From contig JAVUNC010000004.1 in assembly GCA_032173965.1 (NCBI GenBank), positions 3,946,001 to 4,010,000 on the forward strand: a stretch of 64,000 nt of DNA, written 5' to 3'. The notes beneath the pieces were generated by a model. It saw only the letters and a list, made by a program, of their open reading frames with translations, did not search any database and was not told the DNA's origin. Shown one piece after another: positions 1-11,816 of the stretch; the stretch's first letter is position 1, and each line of letters begins with the position of its first letter. Origin of the DNA: Sitta carolinensis. Its lineage: Eukaryota; Chordata; Aves; Passeriformes; Sittidae. The position numbers and the translations under genes are program-made.

Positions 1-1925
1 TTATTATAATCATTGTTTGAAGAGGTTATTGTTATTTTTTCTCAGCTTCCAGCTGTGATGGTCCTTAAAGAAGGAGGCAGTTGTGATTAAAGCAGAAACA
101 ATTAGGAAAAATGAGCTAAACCCTCAACTATTGCCAGCTTCATTGACTTCAAGAAAATTAGGTCAACTGATGTCAATTGGGGCCCCACCAGTTGAGGTAT
201 CTCTTCCTTCTGCTTCAGGCTTTTGCTGTGACCTTCAGTAATTACACCATGCAGCAGGCACACAAGTGGAGAGACTAAGTTGTTTAAAATGAGGTGGATA
301 ATACAGAAGAAAAAAAAAAATACAAGTATTATTAGTACTGTGAATTGCAGGAAGGGCCATAGGCTGGAAAAGGCAATATTTGTAGTATACAATCAAACAT
401 GGATAGGCTGATGCCTGGGAACACTCTGTTCCACCAGTAAGGCTCTGTCAAGCAGTCCTTTCACCCCTGGCTGTGGATCACTTTGTTAATAACTGTGTCA
501 AGGCTTCCTTGATTGTGCTACTACAGATGAGTCATTTGATGCAGCTTTAGACTCTGAGGCTGCCTTTGAATTAACAAACCTGCAGCAGCAGGTCAGTGGC
601 ACAGTGTATCCCCTCCCATTAAACACTTAGCACAGCCACTGGATTGTGTTTAGCTGTATTTTTACAGGAAAACTCACATGAATGGTTCAGGCAACAGCAC
701 TGGAGCACTCCCCATCAGCAGTTTGGATTTGACTGTGTATGTGGATATAAACACTGCTGGGCCAGGTGCTCTGACTCCTAGAATGGTCTCTGGCTCTGTT
801 TAAATATTCAATATATGAAGCTGAAGAAAATCCAGTGTAGCTCTTTGATATCTGTTTACTCTATACTCAGATATCTCCTATTGAAAACTGAGGTTCCTGA
901 ATTTAGGGTGGACAAAAATTATGTGTTTGCATAAAGAGCAGAAAAATGCAGGCATTCTGCTTAGCTGTTCTATAGGGATGGATCTCGGGATTGTTTTGGG
1001 TTTATTCTTTTTTAAATAGTTGGAATGCCAAAAATTTTGGGACCATAATGATGCTTCATTATTTACGCTTTATTAAAGATTGATTTAATTTAATCTAAAA
1101 TTTAGGAAAGTGGCATTAACTGAACAGCTGCTACAGTGGAAGGAGAGACAGACTTCAGAAGAAAATTTGCCCCACATTCTCTCCAGATGGGACAAATTTC
1201 TTTCTGGATGTGCACATCTCCTCTATCAACTATTAAGGGAGCCCAGATGAGTGGCTTGGAATGTATGCCTGGTGTTTTAATGGTAAAATTAAGGAATTAA
1301 TCACATTCACAGACATGGGGTTTGGTAAAGGAGGCCAGAACCTTCAAAGTCCTACAAAAGTTAATGGGAATTATGTGTTTAAAGCCAAAATTTGGGTAGA
1401 TCAGGACTGGCTCTCCTAGAGAAATATGGATTGTTTTCTGATATTTTTTCCAGTCAGGCTCGCTCCATATGACATTCTGATTAGGTAGAACTACATCTTA
1501 AACTCTTGAAGGATATCTTAAATGTTGAGATTTAGTTGTTTGGAAACCAGAGAAAAAGTTATGCAAAGCCTAAAAAATTTAAAAATTGATGTCTTTATTT
1601 TTTTTCATAGACTTTTAAATATATTTATATGAGCTTTTTCATATTCATGCTATATATTTGAAAAAAATAATTCTGGTTTTTTTACCAGTGATTAACTGAA
1701 CCTTTCTTGTTAAAAATCTGGTGTGTCTTTTAAAAATTCGAAGTTTGAGAAAATATCAGCAGAAAAACCTGATATTTTACTCAAAGGCTGCTGTGTTTTG
1801 CATTTCTGATGGAAAAAAAAAAAAATCAGGAAAAAAAAATTTATTAGCTCTTTAGGAGAACATCTGTTTGTGATTGACTTAAGTCATTAGTCTGGTGTTT
1901 TTGTTTTGCTTCTTTTTTTTTTTTT
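1..1925. other. Unique AT-rich noncoding DNA
   Basis: I see no gene, CR1 copy or other named repeat here. The stretch is AT-rich and interrupted by stop codons in all frames. It contains short homopolymers, including A13 at 1813-1825 and T15 at 1913-1927. The open frame at 102-392 on the minus strand spans an A-rich tract and does not resemble a protein I know. Confidence 0.6.
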
Positions 1926-1929
1926 TTCC

Positions 1930-2510
1930 TCTTGACAACCAATCCTCAATCTTGTTTCTACCCTTTCTAATAAAAATCTCCGATTTTCCTCTATCAGTTT
2001 TGAAGAGACCAAAACGCTCCGTTTTCACGAGGAGGAGAAAATAGCAGTGATTAAGTCGAGCTCTACACCTCTCAATGGAAAACAGATATTTTTTATGGAA
2101 AGCGGCCACAGCTGCACATAACAACATGCATTAGTGCATCTTGCAGGGAAATGAAATCGAACAGCAAGACACGATCATAAGCCTATCTTGGAGTGTAGTC
2201 AATTTGTCCAGTAAATATTGTGGCATTAACAGTTTTATTTGTTGATCATTTCTGATGTTAATGGTAATGGGCCCCTTTGGTATTGGGATATTTATGTCTG
2301 ACAGCGTGGTGCAATTTACATTAATAAGACTCATTAATTTCAGATGGTTTCTACTACGGAGGAAGGAAATATTAGAAGTGTTTTGTGGGGCTTTTTTCAG
2401 CATTAGTCTCTCTCTCCATGCAGCACAGAGCCACTAAACTACATGACTGTACAACAATGAATGCTCCCTTGTTGTTGGCATTAATGATTTCCTTGCCTGT
2501 CAAAGTTGAG
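1930..2510. other. Candidate conserved noncoding element
   Basis: This is a repeat-free block with balanced composition and retained CpGs around 1980-2110. It has several homeodomain-like TAAT cores, for example the paired CATTAAT sites near 2318-2340. A small hairpin at 2126-2139 has arms ATGCA and TGCAT. It lacks simple-sequence decay, unlike its flanks. Those features are typical of vertebrate conserved noncoding elements, but conservation itself cannot be seen from one sequence. The minus-strand frame at 2131-2403 shows no protein family and is probably fortuitous. Confidence 0.35.
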
Positions 2511-2597
2511 GGTGCATAGCTGCCTCTTGGAAGAACTATCTTGCTTCCACATTTTCTTAGATTTTTCTTATTTTCCTTAATTTTTCTATTCCTCTCC

Positions 2598-2641
2598 TAT
2601 TTTTTTTTTAATTTTTTTTTTAGTTTTTTTTTGCTTTGTTT
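2598..2641. repeat. T-rich low-complexity tract
   Basis: This is a run of T8-T10 blocks separated by single A or G bases. It is low-complexity sequence with no visible retroposon body attached on either side. Confidence 0.85.
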
Positions 2642-3562
2642 TTAAGGTTGTTTGGTTCACTGGCTCTTTGGTGTCTGTAGAATTCATAATCTCATGCAAA
2701 ACCAAGAAGCATTTCCATTTCCTCCTCCCATTTCTTACATCCTCTTGGCTTCCATGATGATGACAATCCTGGCTGTCATTTAGAATCTGGATGCTAAAAT
2801 TAATTACAACTTTGTGGGAGGATCTATAAGAGAAATGACAATTCCTTCCTTGAAAATGGTACGAGTGACTCAGTTCTTTCCTGTGTCCAATTTTTATAAC
2901 AGGAAATAGAAAGCTAATTACTGGTTATTAAGGCTTTCTAAATCTCTCTCTCTTTTATTAGCTGGACAATGAACAGTTACTTCGTAGGAGATGGGAAAAG
3001 TCAAAGCAAATAATTTATTGGGACTGATTTCCATAATGGGTTTTCAGGCGCAGACTCACGGCACTGGCAGCTGACATGACAGCCACTGTCCTGCCTGAGC
3101 TGCAGAATGGTTTTCATTCTTCTTGAAAATGGAAAAATTAGTATTTTAGTTCTTTAACACTGAGACAAATGTACTGGACAAAAGTGCACTGACTCACGCT
3201 GTCTAATTCCACAATGTCAAGATTCTGGTTTCATTTGGATTGAGGGTTGTTTTTTTGGAAGGTTTTTTGTTTGTTTGTTTTTTGTTTGGTTTGTTTGGTT
3301 TTTTTTCAATATCTTCTCTTATTTTATTTTGTAGTCTCTAAAAAACATAAATTTGAAAATGCGTTTTTTTCAAGAAACCCAGAAAACATGATACTTTCCT
3401 GAGGAACTAATTTAAGTAGTTAATAGTATAGGTAAAGCTGAGGAGTAGGTCACTGAAATTAAAATGTGAGGGTTTAGTGCAGGGGAAAATACCCAAAACA
3501 AACACTGAGGGTTTTATTCAGATTTTATATTAAAAAAAAATTTAAAAAAAAAAAAAATTTGA
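2642..3562. other. Unique noncoding DNA, A-rich at its right end
   Basis: I see no gene or named repeat apart from the simple tracts. An A-rich stretch at about 3530-3557 directly precedes the CR1 fragment that follows. CR1 does not use a poly-A tail, so the adjacency is probably incidental. Confidence 0.55.
3246..3307. repeat. (TTTG)n-like imperfect microsatellite
   Basis: T-runs alternate with TTTG and TTTGG units, giving a GT-rich imperfect tetranucleotide repeat of about 60 bases. Confidence 0.85.
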
Positions 3563-3802
3563 AGAACTTGGAGAAGAGAAGGTTACAGGGAGCCTTTAGA
3601 GCCCCTTCCAGTGCCTAAAGGGGCTCCAAGAGGACTGGAGAGGAACTTTGAACAAGGACATGAACTGACAAGACATGGGAGAATAGCTCCAAACGGACAG
3701 AGGGCAGGGTTAGATTATAGATGAGGATAAATTCTTCCCTGTCAGAGTGGTGAGGCCCAGAGAACTGTGGCTTCCCCATCCCTGGAAGTGCCTGTAGCCA
3801 GG
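3563..3802 (+). mobile_element. CR1 LINE fragment, sense, lacking its 3' tip
   Basis: The order of motifs matches the 3' part of avian CR1: GGAGAAGAGAAGG near 3570, CCCCTTCCAGTGCC near 3602, AAATTCTTCCCTG near 3729, and CCCTGGAAGTG near 3780. The copy is 5'-truncated. It stops about 100 bases short of the expected octamer end, where an opposite-strand CR1 begins. CR1 is a chicken-repeat LINE that moves by target-primed reverse transcription and leaves mostly 5'-truncated, inactive copies. No intact ORF2 is present here. Confidence 0.92.
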
Positions 3803-3985
3803 ATCATGCAATGGTTTGAGTTGGAAGGGACCTTAGAGGTGATCTCATTTCATCCCCTGCCATTGGCAGGGAAACCTTCCACTATCCCAGATTGCTCCAA
3901 GCCCATCCTTTGGATGCTTCCAGGGATGCAGGGGCAGCCACAGCTCCCCAGGGCACCCTGTGCCAGGGCCCAGCACCCTCAGATA
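3803..3985 (-). mobile_element. CR1 LINE fragment, antisense, abutting the previous copy
   Basis: Read on the plus strand, this begins with a degraded 3' tip (ATCATGCAATGGTTTGAG) and runs through GTTGGAAGGGACC, CCTTCCACTATCCC and GGGGCAGCCACAGC to the CACCCTC motif. That is the reverse complement of the terminal 180 bases of CR1. Together with the adjoining sense copy it makes a tail-to-tail arrangement. The sense-copy sequence at about 3740-3790 can pair with 3913-3975. Confidence 0.93.
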
Positions 3986-4099
3986 TTTCCTATACCTTCA
4001 TATTTGCTCCAGGTGTTTCTGACCACCTTCTTTTCTATCAGTTCTTCTTTCACTGATTGAATAAATAGATGAGGTTTGATGAGCACAAATAGCCCTGCA

Positions 4100-4665
4100 C
4101 AGCTTTCCCCCTTTTTCATAACTCGTTGACAGTTTCATTATTTCTGTTCAAACGAACCGGAAGCGTAAATTCACGCTCTTCCCTTTTGCCTGACCGCAGG
4201 CAGATGCTGAACAGCAGTGGGAAAAATAACTGTCTGCCCGTTTCCCTGAAGCAAACCAAAATTGCTACCCCTGGAGCTGAGTGAGATTTCAGGGGCAAGC
4301 TGAGAAAGGAACATTTCTCGTGATGATGCGCTGATTAAACTTTCCTGTTTGTGTGTTCCCATCCTTTATTTGCATCAAAGACCAGAGCAGCTCTGTCTGT
4401 AATCCAAACTCCCCCTCTGTGGAGACTTTCTAATGCTGCCAACAAAAAAATGCAATAAAACAGTAAAGGGAGATATAAAATAAAAATAACAATGCAATGG
4501 AACAAGTTTACTATGCTGAATTAATGTCCTTATGGTACCGTCATATTAACGCTCCAATTCATATTTACATGGTGACTGCAGAGAAATACAGATAAGTTTT
4601 ATTTTCTCCCAGTGTTCCTCCTTCTTTGCAGCGATTCAGTTGTCGTTCATATGAGCAGTTTGTGG
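4100..4665. other. Candidate conserved noncoding block
   Basis: This is a repeat-free block with retained CpGs near 4124, 4155-4173, 4194 and 4320-4330. An octamer site (ATTTGCAT) at 4368-4375 overlaps a TCF/LEF-like motif (CTTTGAT on the minus strand). A second conserved-looking part, 4490-4660, has CATATTAACG and similar words. Regulatory function is inferred from composition only. The minus-strand frames at 4116-4298 and 4171-4362 show no known domain. Confidence 0.33.
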
Positions 4666-4699
4666 GTGTCACCTACTAATTCCCTAAGATTCAACTTTT

Positions 4700-4861
4700 T
4701 AAATGCACCAGGCAATATAAGGGCAAGTCCTCTGCAGGCTGGGGGATGAAGAGATCAAGAGCTGAACTGCCAAGGAGGGCTTGGGGTGCTTGGGATGTTT
4801 GGGGGTGCTGGTGGGTGAGAGCTGGCCATGTCCCATCTGTGTGTTGTGGGACCCAAACCGC
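4700..4861. other. G-rich stretch upstream of a CR1 copy
   Basis: From about 4740 to 4830 the plus strand is strongly G-rich, with repeated TTGGGGTG, GTTTGGGGG and GGTGGGTGAG blocks. This contrasts with the AT-rich surroundings. It may be the diverged upstream part of the CR1 copy that follows, or independent DNA with G-quadruplex potential. I cannot decide by eye. Confidence 0.4.
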
Positions 4862-5440
4862 CTGTGTGCCCCAGAGTGGCCCCCCAGTGTGGGCAGCAGG
4901 GGAGGGGAGGATTCTGCCCCTCTGTCCTGGTCAGGTGAGACCCCCACCTGCAGAGCTGCCTCCAGCCCTGGGGTCCAAACACACAAGGACATGGACCTGA
5001 CATGACCACTAAGATTATCAGAAGGATGGATCATCTTCTGCTCTGAGGAAAGGCTGAGAGAATTGGAATTCCTTGGCCTGGAGAAGAGAAGGCTTCAGGG
5101 TGACCTGCTTGCACCCTTCCAGAGCCTCAAGGAGCTGACAAAAAAGGTGAAGGCAGTCTGTTTTCAGGGGCATGTAGTGATAGGACAGAGGGGAATGGCT
5201 TCTGACTGAGGCTGGGTTGAGAGTGGATTTTAGGAGGAAATTCTTTACTCAGAGGGTCGTGAGGTACAGGTTGGCCAGAGAAGCTGTGGCTGCCCCTGGA
5301 TCCCTGGAGGTGTTCAAGGCTGGACAAGGCTTGGAACAACCTGGGATAGTGGAAGGTGTCCCTGCCCTTGGCAGGGGAGTGGAACAAGATGAGCTTTAAG
5401 TTCCCTTCCAACCTAAAACACTTTATGATTCTGTGATTCT
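4862..5440 (+). mobile_element. CR1 LINE, sense, longest copy in the window
   Basis: The copy can be followed from the AGGATTCTGCCCCTCTG and GGTGAGACCCCCACCTG motifs (about 4908-4955), through GGACATGGA (4987) and GGAAAGGCTGAGAGAATTGG (5047), to GAAGCTGTGGCTGCCCC (5280), TTCCCTTCCAACC (5401) and the octamer end ATGATTCTGTGATTCT at 5425-5440. The first part corresponds to the 3' end of the ORF2 (reverse transcriptase polyprotein) region, now full of stops and frameshifts. The rest is the 3' UTR. Open frames on either strand here are by-products of the repeat. Confidence 0.95.
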
Positions 5441-6467
5441 AACAAATCCTGTCAATAACCAACTTTAATCAACACAAAGATTCACCTTAGGATAATTTAT
5501 CTATTTAGGGGAAGATTCTAATTCTAAGACCTAATTCTGGCTGTCTTCTCCCACCAAATCCTACCAATACTTGAAGGTGATGTAGTGTTTAATGTGAGTG
5601 AATAAGAATCAGAAACTTATTTTTCATTTTTTTAAGATAGGCGTAGATGAGAATCATATTAGATTGCACCCTAATACAAAAATCTACAATTGCTTATTTG
5701 TAATTTTGTCAACATTGAGATATTTGGCTAGAAAATTATTTGTCCAGTTTACATCCAGCCACTTGCTTTTTGTTTTGGTTTTGGCCTTTTTACTCTTGAA
5801 GGGCAGTGAGGAGTTTGATTTTATTTTTTTTTTAAATCTTTTGAAATGTTTATATTAAAAGACCTTACTATTCAAAAGAACAAGAAGAAAGAATCATGAA
5901 GATATTATTAGTCTCGCTTGAGGAATCACTTAAAACAAGATCAGGGATGTTGTTCATGTGAAACCTTCCCAGATTTGGCCAAACTATAAGTTTCTGGAAA
6001 CTTCTCAGTAATAAGACAGTGCAATTATCCAGTGGTTTAGTCTGAACTCAGCGTGATTCAGCCCCTCATGTCTCCTGGAAGACTGTAGATCCTTGTCTGC
6101 TTTTCCTAGCTCCTTGGTCTCAGGGAAGTCTGTAAAGTACACGGAGACAAGGGGAAGCCTTATGAGCAGCTTAGCAGGGGGCTTTTGATGTGGTGGTAGA
6201 GAGCTGCAGCCAACTTTTGCTGCTGGATACCTCTGTCAATGGGAGCTGAGGTTTGAATCCTGTGGGTAGATTTGTGCTGGCAGAGTGCAGATCAGAGGAA
6301 GGAAAAAGAAACTGTGAAGGCCCTTAAAAAATTATGTGATGGAGAAATACGAGTCTGATTTTGTTGTTTCCAGGTTTTAAACCTTAGGTGATCACCTGGA
6401 CAGAGAAATAATTCAGGTTGTGTTTTATGGGAACCAAACTAGAGCATGCTGTTGGAATCAGTGCAGA
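5441..6467. other. Unique noncoding DNA between two CR1 copies
   Basis: I see no gene, exon or named repeat. The stretch is AT-rich up to about 6000 and closer to balanced from 6050 to 6300. An open frame at 5598-5858 (plus) is hydrophobic but low-complexity and resembles no protein. Confidence 0.5.
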
Positions 6468-6919
6468 GAACACAAAGATGCTCTGAATGCTGGAGACCCT
6501 CTGCCCTGGAGACAGGCTGAGAGCTGGGAATGACCAGCCTGGAAAAGGGAAGGACAAAGGGACACTTTAGTGCCCCTTCCAACACCTAAAGGGACTCCAG
6601 AAGAGCTGGAGGGAGACTGGGGGCAAGGGATGGAGGGACAGGACACAGGGAATGGCTTCCACTGCCAGAGGGCAGGGAGAGGTGGGATATTGGGAAGGAA
6701 TTCCTTCCTCTGAGGGTACTGGGGCCCTGGCACAGGTTTTTCAGAGAAGCTGTGGCTGTCCTGGATCCCTGGAAGTGTCCAAGGCCAGGTTGGAGGGGGC
6801 TTGGAGCACCCTGGGACAGTGGAAGGTATACCTGTCCATGGCAGAGGGAGTGGAATGAGAGAATATACTGATAATATACCTTCCAGCCCAAATCTTTCTC
6901 TGAATCCATGGTACTATGC
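6468..6919 (+). mobile_element. CR1 LINE fragment, sense
   Basis: Recognisable motifs in order are GGAGACAGGCTGAGAGCTGG (about 6508), CCCCTTCCAACACCTAAAGG (6573), GGAAGGAATTCCTTCC (6691), GGCCCTGGCACAGG (6722) and GCTTGGAGCACCCTGGG (6800). A decayed tip follows at about 6890-6919, where the octamer repeat is barely visible. There is a small disruption just before the tip (GAATATACTGATAATATACC). Confidence 0.93.
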
Positions 6920-7508
6920 TATCAGATCTTAGAAGTAGTTGTATGCTGGCAACCTTCAGCCTGGAACTGCTAAATTTCAGAATTTTCTTACTTAGCATTC
7001 TGAGAAAATTCTTTATTTGCTTAATTTTTTTTATTAGCTGAAATTTGTGTGTCGCCAGCCAAGTGAACCCACTGATTTTTCCCTGTACTTCTGAGTCTAT
7101 CCATGTCCTGGTTAAAAGAGGAGGCACTTGACTAGTGGGCTTCTCACTTTTAGTGCCCTAAAAGCTGCAGCCTCTTTTCTCCAAGAAAACTGAGGAAAAG
7201 GAAATAAATTAATCATAACCACTCTCAATGCCAGTTATCAAGTTATGTATAAATATTGCTTTCCCCACCCAGAGACACAGACTGCAGCTTAGAGGTATCA
7301 GTACAGAAATCACCTTCTGGAAGGTGCCTGTGTCCTTGACAAGAGCACCAGGATATTTTCACGGGACAGCTGCATTTGCAGTTGTTCCTCCATATCTGAA
7401 TATATTCCCTAAGTGGATTTGCTGTTGATTCTCTGCTGAAAACAAGGTACCCATTCTCAACGGTGACACAGCTTGAAATAAATCTATGTTATTTAAAGAA
7501 AAAAAAAA
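6920..7508. other. Unique noncoding DNA
   Basis: I see no gene or repeat. The minus-strand frame at 6741-7127 starts here and runs into the CR1 copy. Its first half has no recognisable family. Confidence 0.5.
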
Positions 7509-7785
7509 AAGCCACCGTTAAGAGTAAATTAAAGCAGATACGTGGGCTTTGATCAAGTTACAAGCAGGCAAAAGTGTTAATATACTGGAGCATTTTCACA
7601 GCGGAAATGAATTACACCATGGGCCATGCAACTGTAAAGTCAAGCGGAAATTGTAACAAAAAAAAAAATCAACGACTGAGTCTAAACTGTGAAGGATGTT
7701 GGCAAATGTCCAGGAAAAGGTATGGCTGGTGCCAAGCTTGCATAAAAGAATGGTTTAACAGTCACTCCAATTGCCATAACTGCTG
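7509..7785. other. Candidate conserved noncoding element
   Basis: This repeat-free block retains CpGs (CCACCGTTAAG near 7514, ACGTGGGC near 7541, CAGCGGAAATG near 7600, AAGCGGAAATTG near 7643). GCGGAAAT occurs twice about 40 bases apart. It is bounded by an A-run on the left and a T-rich tract on the right. Regulatory function is a hypothesis. The plus frame at 7574-7873 runs into the T-tract and is not protein-like. Confidence 0.33.
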
Positions 7786-7838
7786 CTTTTTTTTTTCCTT
7801 TTCCTTTTATTTTTTTTTTTCTTTTTTTTCCCTTTTAG
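7786..7838. repeat. T-rich polypyrimidine tract
   Basis: This is about 50 bases of T-runs broken by single or double C residues. It is low-complexity sequence. Confidence 0.9.
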
Positions 7839-10423
7839 CTGTTTTTCCTATTGTAACTAATCTCATTAAATAAGGCCCATTGTCTCTCCCCCTCAGACAA
7901 CAGGCTCATTCAGAGGAGCTGTGCCACTCATTGAGATCCTTCAGCAGGGTCTGAAAGGGACAACAGCACATCATAAAAATAAAAGGATGGATTGAGTGTG
8001 TTCCACCCTGAAAGGCAGGAAAAAGCCTTCACAGCATGTCTGAAATTCAGCACCATTTGAAGACATCTATTGGAAAAGCTTGTGTGAAATCCTATCAATG
8101 TTTAAGATTATTGGGAGGTGGGAGAGAGAAGAGTGTTGGGCATGTCTGATGATTCCATAAACCTATGGCAGTGTGACAAAAGAGGGGATCAGCCACCAGG
8201 ATTAGTGTGGGGGTAACAGAAGGAAGGCAAAATTTAATTTAGAGAAAGGTCAAGTTTGAGGATCTAATACAAGTCCCTCAATGGAAATGGGAAGTTTTGC
8301 ATGAAGTAATTAAAAATTCAAGCAACTCCAGTTATAAAATACCTCATCACTTATCCATCCCTTCCCTTTATTACAAGAACTCTTGGTTGAATGAATGTTG
8401 ATCATTAAAAATCTTCCCAGAAGGTAAAATAAATAACCCAAAACTTAGTTCTCACAAGAACACAGAGATGGATAAATTAGGATCCTTATAACTGTTATTA
8501 TGTGTAACCAGTGTCTGTAACTAAAATTCCAAGACAAATTAAGTATTTGGACTCATTCTGACACCCTGCTAGAAGAGACCAACCCCCACCTCTGTTCAAT
8601 TCTCCCTTTTAGGTAGTTTAAACTTTCAGCTCAAACTCCCTGCACATCCCTTGTAGGATCTTACAGAAAGCTGATGGCTAATAGACTGCATGTTCTATTT
8701 AAAGGGAAAAATAATTAAGATTTTGACTTAAAATTTCTTTATCTGAGAGTGACCATTACTTTTCAATCTTACTACAGAAAGTCAAGATCTTTTGGACTTT
8801 TGACCGTCACTGAACAGCACATGCTGTGGTTGAGGAAAATTTCCTTGGTTAGGAAAAAAAACAATGTATGGTAGAAAAACAAATGTATGGGCAGATAATC
8901 CTCAGGTATGAATATTATCCTCAGTGCAATGATAGCTGAAATGTCAGCTTCCAGGTGAGCTTCCATTCAATGTTGCATCTATGGAGGACAATAAGTGGAA
9001 TCCAAGTGAATTAAATAAATTGTATTCTGGAGAAGGATGTTTTCCCTAAGGACATGAAGCACAAACCAAAACTGAAATATAACAGAACCTATAGCAATAG
9101 GAATAGAGCACAAATATTAAGTAGATTGATAATAACTGTCATGTTACATCCCAGAAGGTTTATTCCTCAACCTTGGCACTTCTCCCCACAGTGGTTTTCA
9201 TCAGTGGTTGCAGTTAAGAACAGCAAGAATCTGTTCTTTCCATTTCCATTAATATTATAAGAAAGAGAGGCGTTATGGGCAAATCAAACTCAACTGGAAC
9301 ATGAGGTAAATCTCTCAGCCACAGCCAATTTGGATCCCATTTTACACAGAGCTAATCTAGATTTAAACCTGCTGAATTAGACTTGATTTGCAGTCAAGTC
9401 AGCAAGAACTGACTCAGATTGTTATTATCAAGTGTAAGAAGATTCTGGATGCTCATCTAGATGTTGTGAGCCATCTGTGTACAGCACTGAAGTTAACAGG
9501 GACATTTATGTTTAATTATATATAAAGGGAGATAAAAATATTCATAACTTATACCTGTTGATCTGCATCCCCCGTGGTTTTAGTGCTTTATATAAAAGTT
9601 TAGTACCTGGACAGTTGCGTGTGGTATGTCTGGTCTGGTGGTTCAGTGAGAGATGTTTCCACTAACATCAGTTTAAGCTATTTGCAGAGCCAGGAAAAAT
9701 ATTGCTGATTACTTTTAATATTTGGCTCCTCCAATGAAGTGTTTGACTTTTATTAAAGTACTTTTCATGTCTTGCCTGTGACTCTGGATGGGTAAAACAC
9801 TAGTAAGTGGGAATGCACTGAAGAATTATTTGATAACATCATGGATTGTTCCTGCCTATTTATGTACACGGGTAAATTTTGAATTCTTTCTTTAAAAAGT
9901 TGTGGTTGTGAAAACTATGGCCTTACTACCTGTCTGAAAATTCCTTACAGAAATTCTGAGAATTACCTTCCCGCTACCACATGTGAATTGCAAGGTAGAT
10001 AATTTCCAGCATTGACATTCTTTCTTTACTGTGCTTTTCATTCATTTATAGAAAGAGTTTGTTGGGGTTTGATAAAGGAAAATAAGCTTACCCACTGCGA
10101 TATAAGATAATGAGAATTAAAACTTTATAGGATGCAAAATCTTTAGAGAATTTTTGGTTATGTTGTGGCTTTTACACATAACAAGGAGCAAAAAGGAGCC
10201 CTTCTTGATTCAACAGCAGGAATAATGTTCATAATAAACAGCAGCAATTCACCCCTGGGCACATTATTAGTACCAGCTCTTATGCAGGCTCACACAATCA
10301 GAAGAGTCCATGGTGTTCTTCACTTTTCATCCACTGCTGCTGTTGGGCAGCACTACCATGACCGTGGTCCACTGGTTTTTGGTGTAAGGTCAGGCTGCTC
10401 CAGAATCTCACCCCACCAAATCT
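7839..10423. other. 2.6 kb of unique noncoding DNA
   Basis: I find no CR1, LTR, exon or RNA gene. The stretch is AT-rich with ordinary stop density. Two short open frames (8772-8966 minus, 9054-9260 plus) and a third (10165-10425 plus) have no recognisable domain. Confidence 0.5.
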
Positions 10424-10805
10424 GAGAATCCCAGAACGGTTTGGGTTGGAAGGGACCTTATAGCTCATCTCATTTCAACTCCCAGCCATGGGAAGGGACA
10501 CCTTCCACTGTCCCAGGGTGCTCCAAGCCCTGTCCACCCTGGCCTTGGACACTTCCAGGGATCCAGGGGCAGCCACAGTTTCCCTGGGCACCCTGTGCCA
10601 GGGCCCTAACAGAGAAAAATTTCCTCCTAATATGCAATCTAAATCTATCCTCCTTTAGCACAAGACCATTGTCTTGACACAGCTTGCCCTTGCAAAAAGT
10701 CCTTTTACAGCCTTCTCGAAGGTTCTCTCGATGTACTGAGAGGTGATAAAAGGTCTCCCCAAAGTCCTCTCTTTCCTCAACTATCACCAAAGTGAACAGC
10801 ATGGT
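10424..10805 (-). mobile_element. CR1 LINE fragment, antisense
   Basis: Read on the plus strand it starts with GAATCCCAGAACGGTTTGGG at the 3' tip and passes GACACCTTCCACTGTCCC (10498), CACTTCCAGGGATCCAGG (10549), GGCACCCTGTGCCAGGG (10586), TTTCCTCCTAATATGCAATC (10619) and CTTGCCCTTGCAAAAAGTCC (10682). It ends with AAGGTCTCCCC near 10750 and the CTCTCTTTCCTCAA block. It covers about 380 bases of the 3' part of CR1. The 110-codon minus frame inside it is repeat sequence. Confidence 0.94.
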
Positions 10806-11816
10806 TTGGGAAACAGAATAATTATTTTGTTTAAGAAGTTCCTAGACCTTTTCACAACTTATTTTCAGGCAGCTTTTCTATTCCTTATCCACAGTTTGAA
10901 TACATCGTTTTACTGGTATAAGTATGTTATGAATTTCTGACGTTTCCTATTCCACCCGCGTGCCAATAGGATATGATGGTATTTGGGACAGGAAGAGTGG
11001 GATGAACTTCAGATAACTCCATCAGCCACAGAGATAGATTTTTAAATCTCAGCCATTTACCACATCTCCTTTTAAAGCATCAGCTCTGCTCTGAGGATGC
11101 TGGTTTCAAGCATCACATTTTTAATCACCCACAGATGTTTCCACGCTGCCCCCACTCTTGTTGGTGGCACGGAGGCAGATTTGGAGGGCAGTGCAGCTGT
11201 GTGAATGTGCAGTCTTCCTTCAGGATTCATTGTGACATTCTTCCCATCCTACTGACTGAATTAACTCACCCTTAGACTGAAACTGGGATCCAAATACTCA
11301 TGTGGGCACAAATGTCATAGTTGTCTGGAGTTAGGAGAGCTGAGTCACAGCTCAATGATTACATTGGATGTAGTTGTCTATATGTGGAGTCACTATCCTG
11401 CTCAGATTTAATTTCATTTTAATTAAATTTTGATTTCTTTAATATGTACTTTTTAAATTGTGTCTGTCACCATTGGGTCGCAGCTTTCACTGCATTTAAA
11501 ATAAATGGTTTCTAAGTGTGATACGTTTGCAATTCTCAACCTGACTTGCAGAATAAAACTCCAAACCCATAAGAAAATCTGATCTCTCCAAACCTTGTGG
11601 AAAAGAAAAAAATCCCCTTTTTACTGAACTTCATGCTCTGTTCTGGTTCACTCTTATTATAAACTGTTGTTGATTATCTAATTCTTCTGGGCATATGAGC
11701 AATGCCAGAATGTCGGTTTTACATTAAAAGGATGTAGTTTAAAAACCAAAACAAAACCCTAAATACAGAAATAAAATATGTGTTTAATTAGGGCTTTAAT
11801 CTTTCCTGAGCTCATT

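Noticed and set aside
4699..5411. Several 60 to 111-codon frames on both strands
   Set aside because: Most lie within the CR1 copy at 4862-5440 or its G-rich flank and are repeat sequence.
6230..6280. GGTTTGAATCC resembling a tRNA T-arm
   Set aside because: No acceptor stem, D-arm or anticodon arm can be fitted around it.
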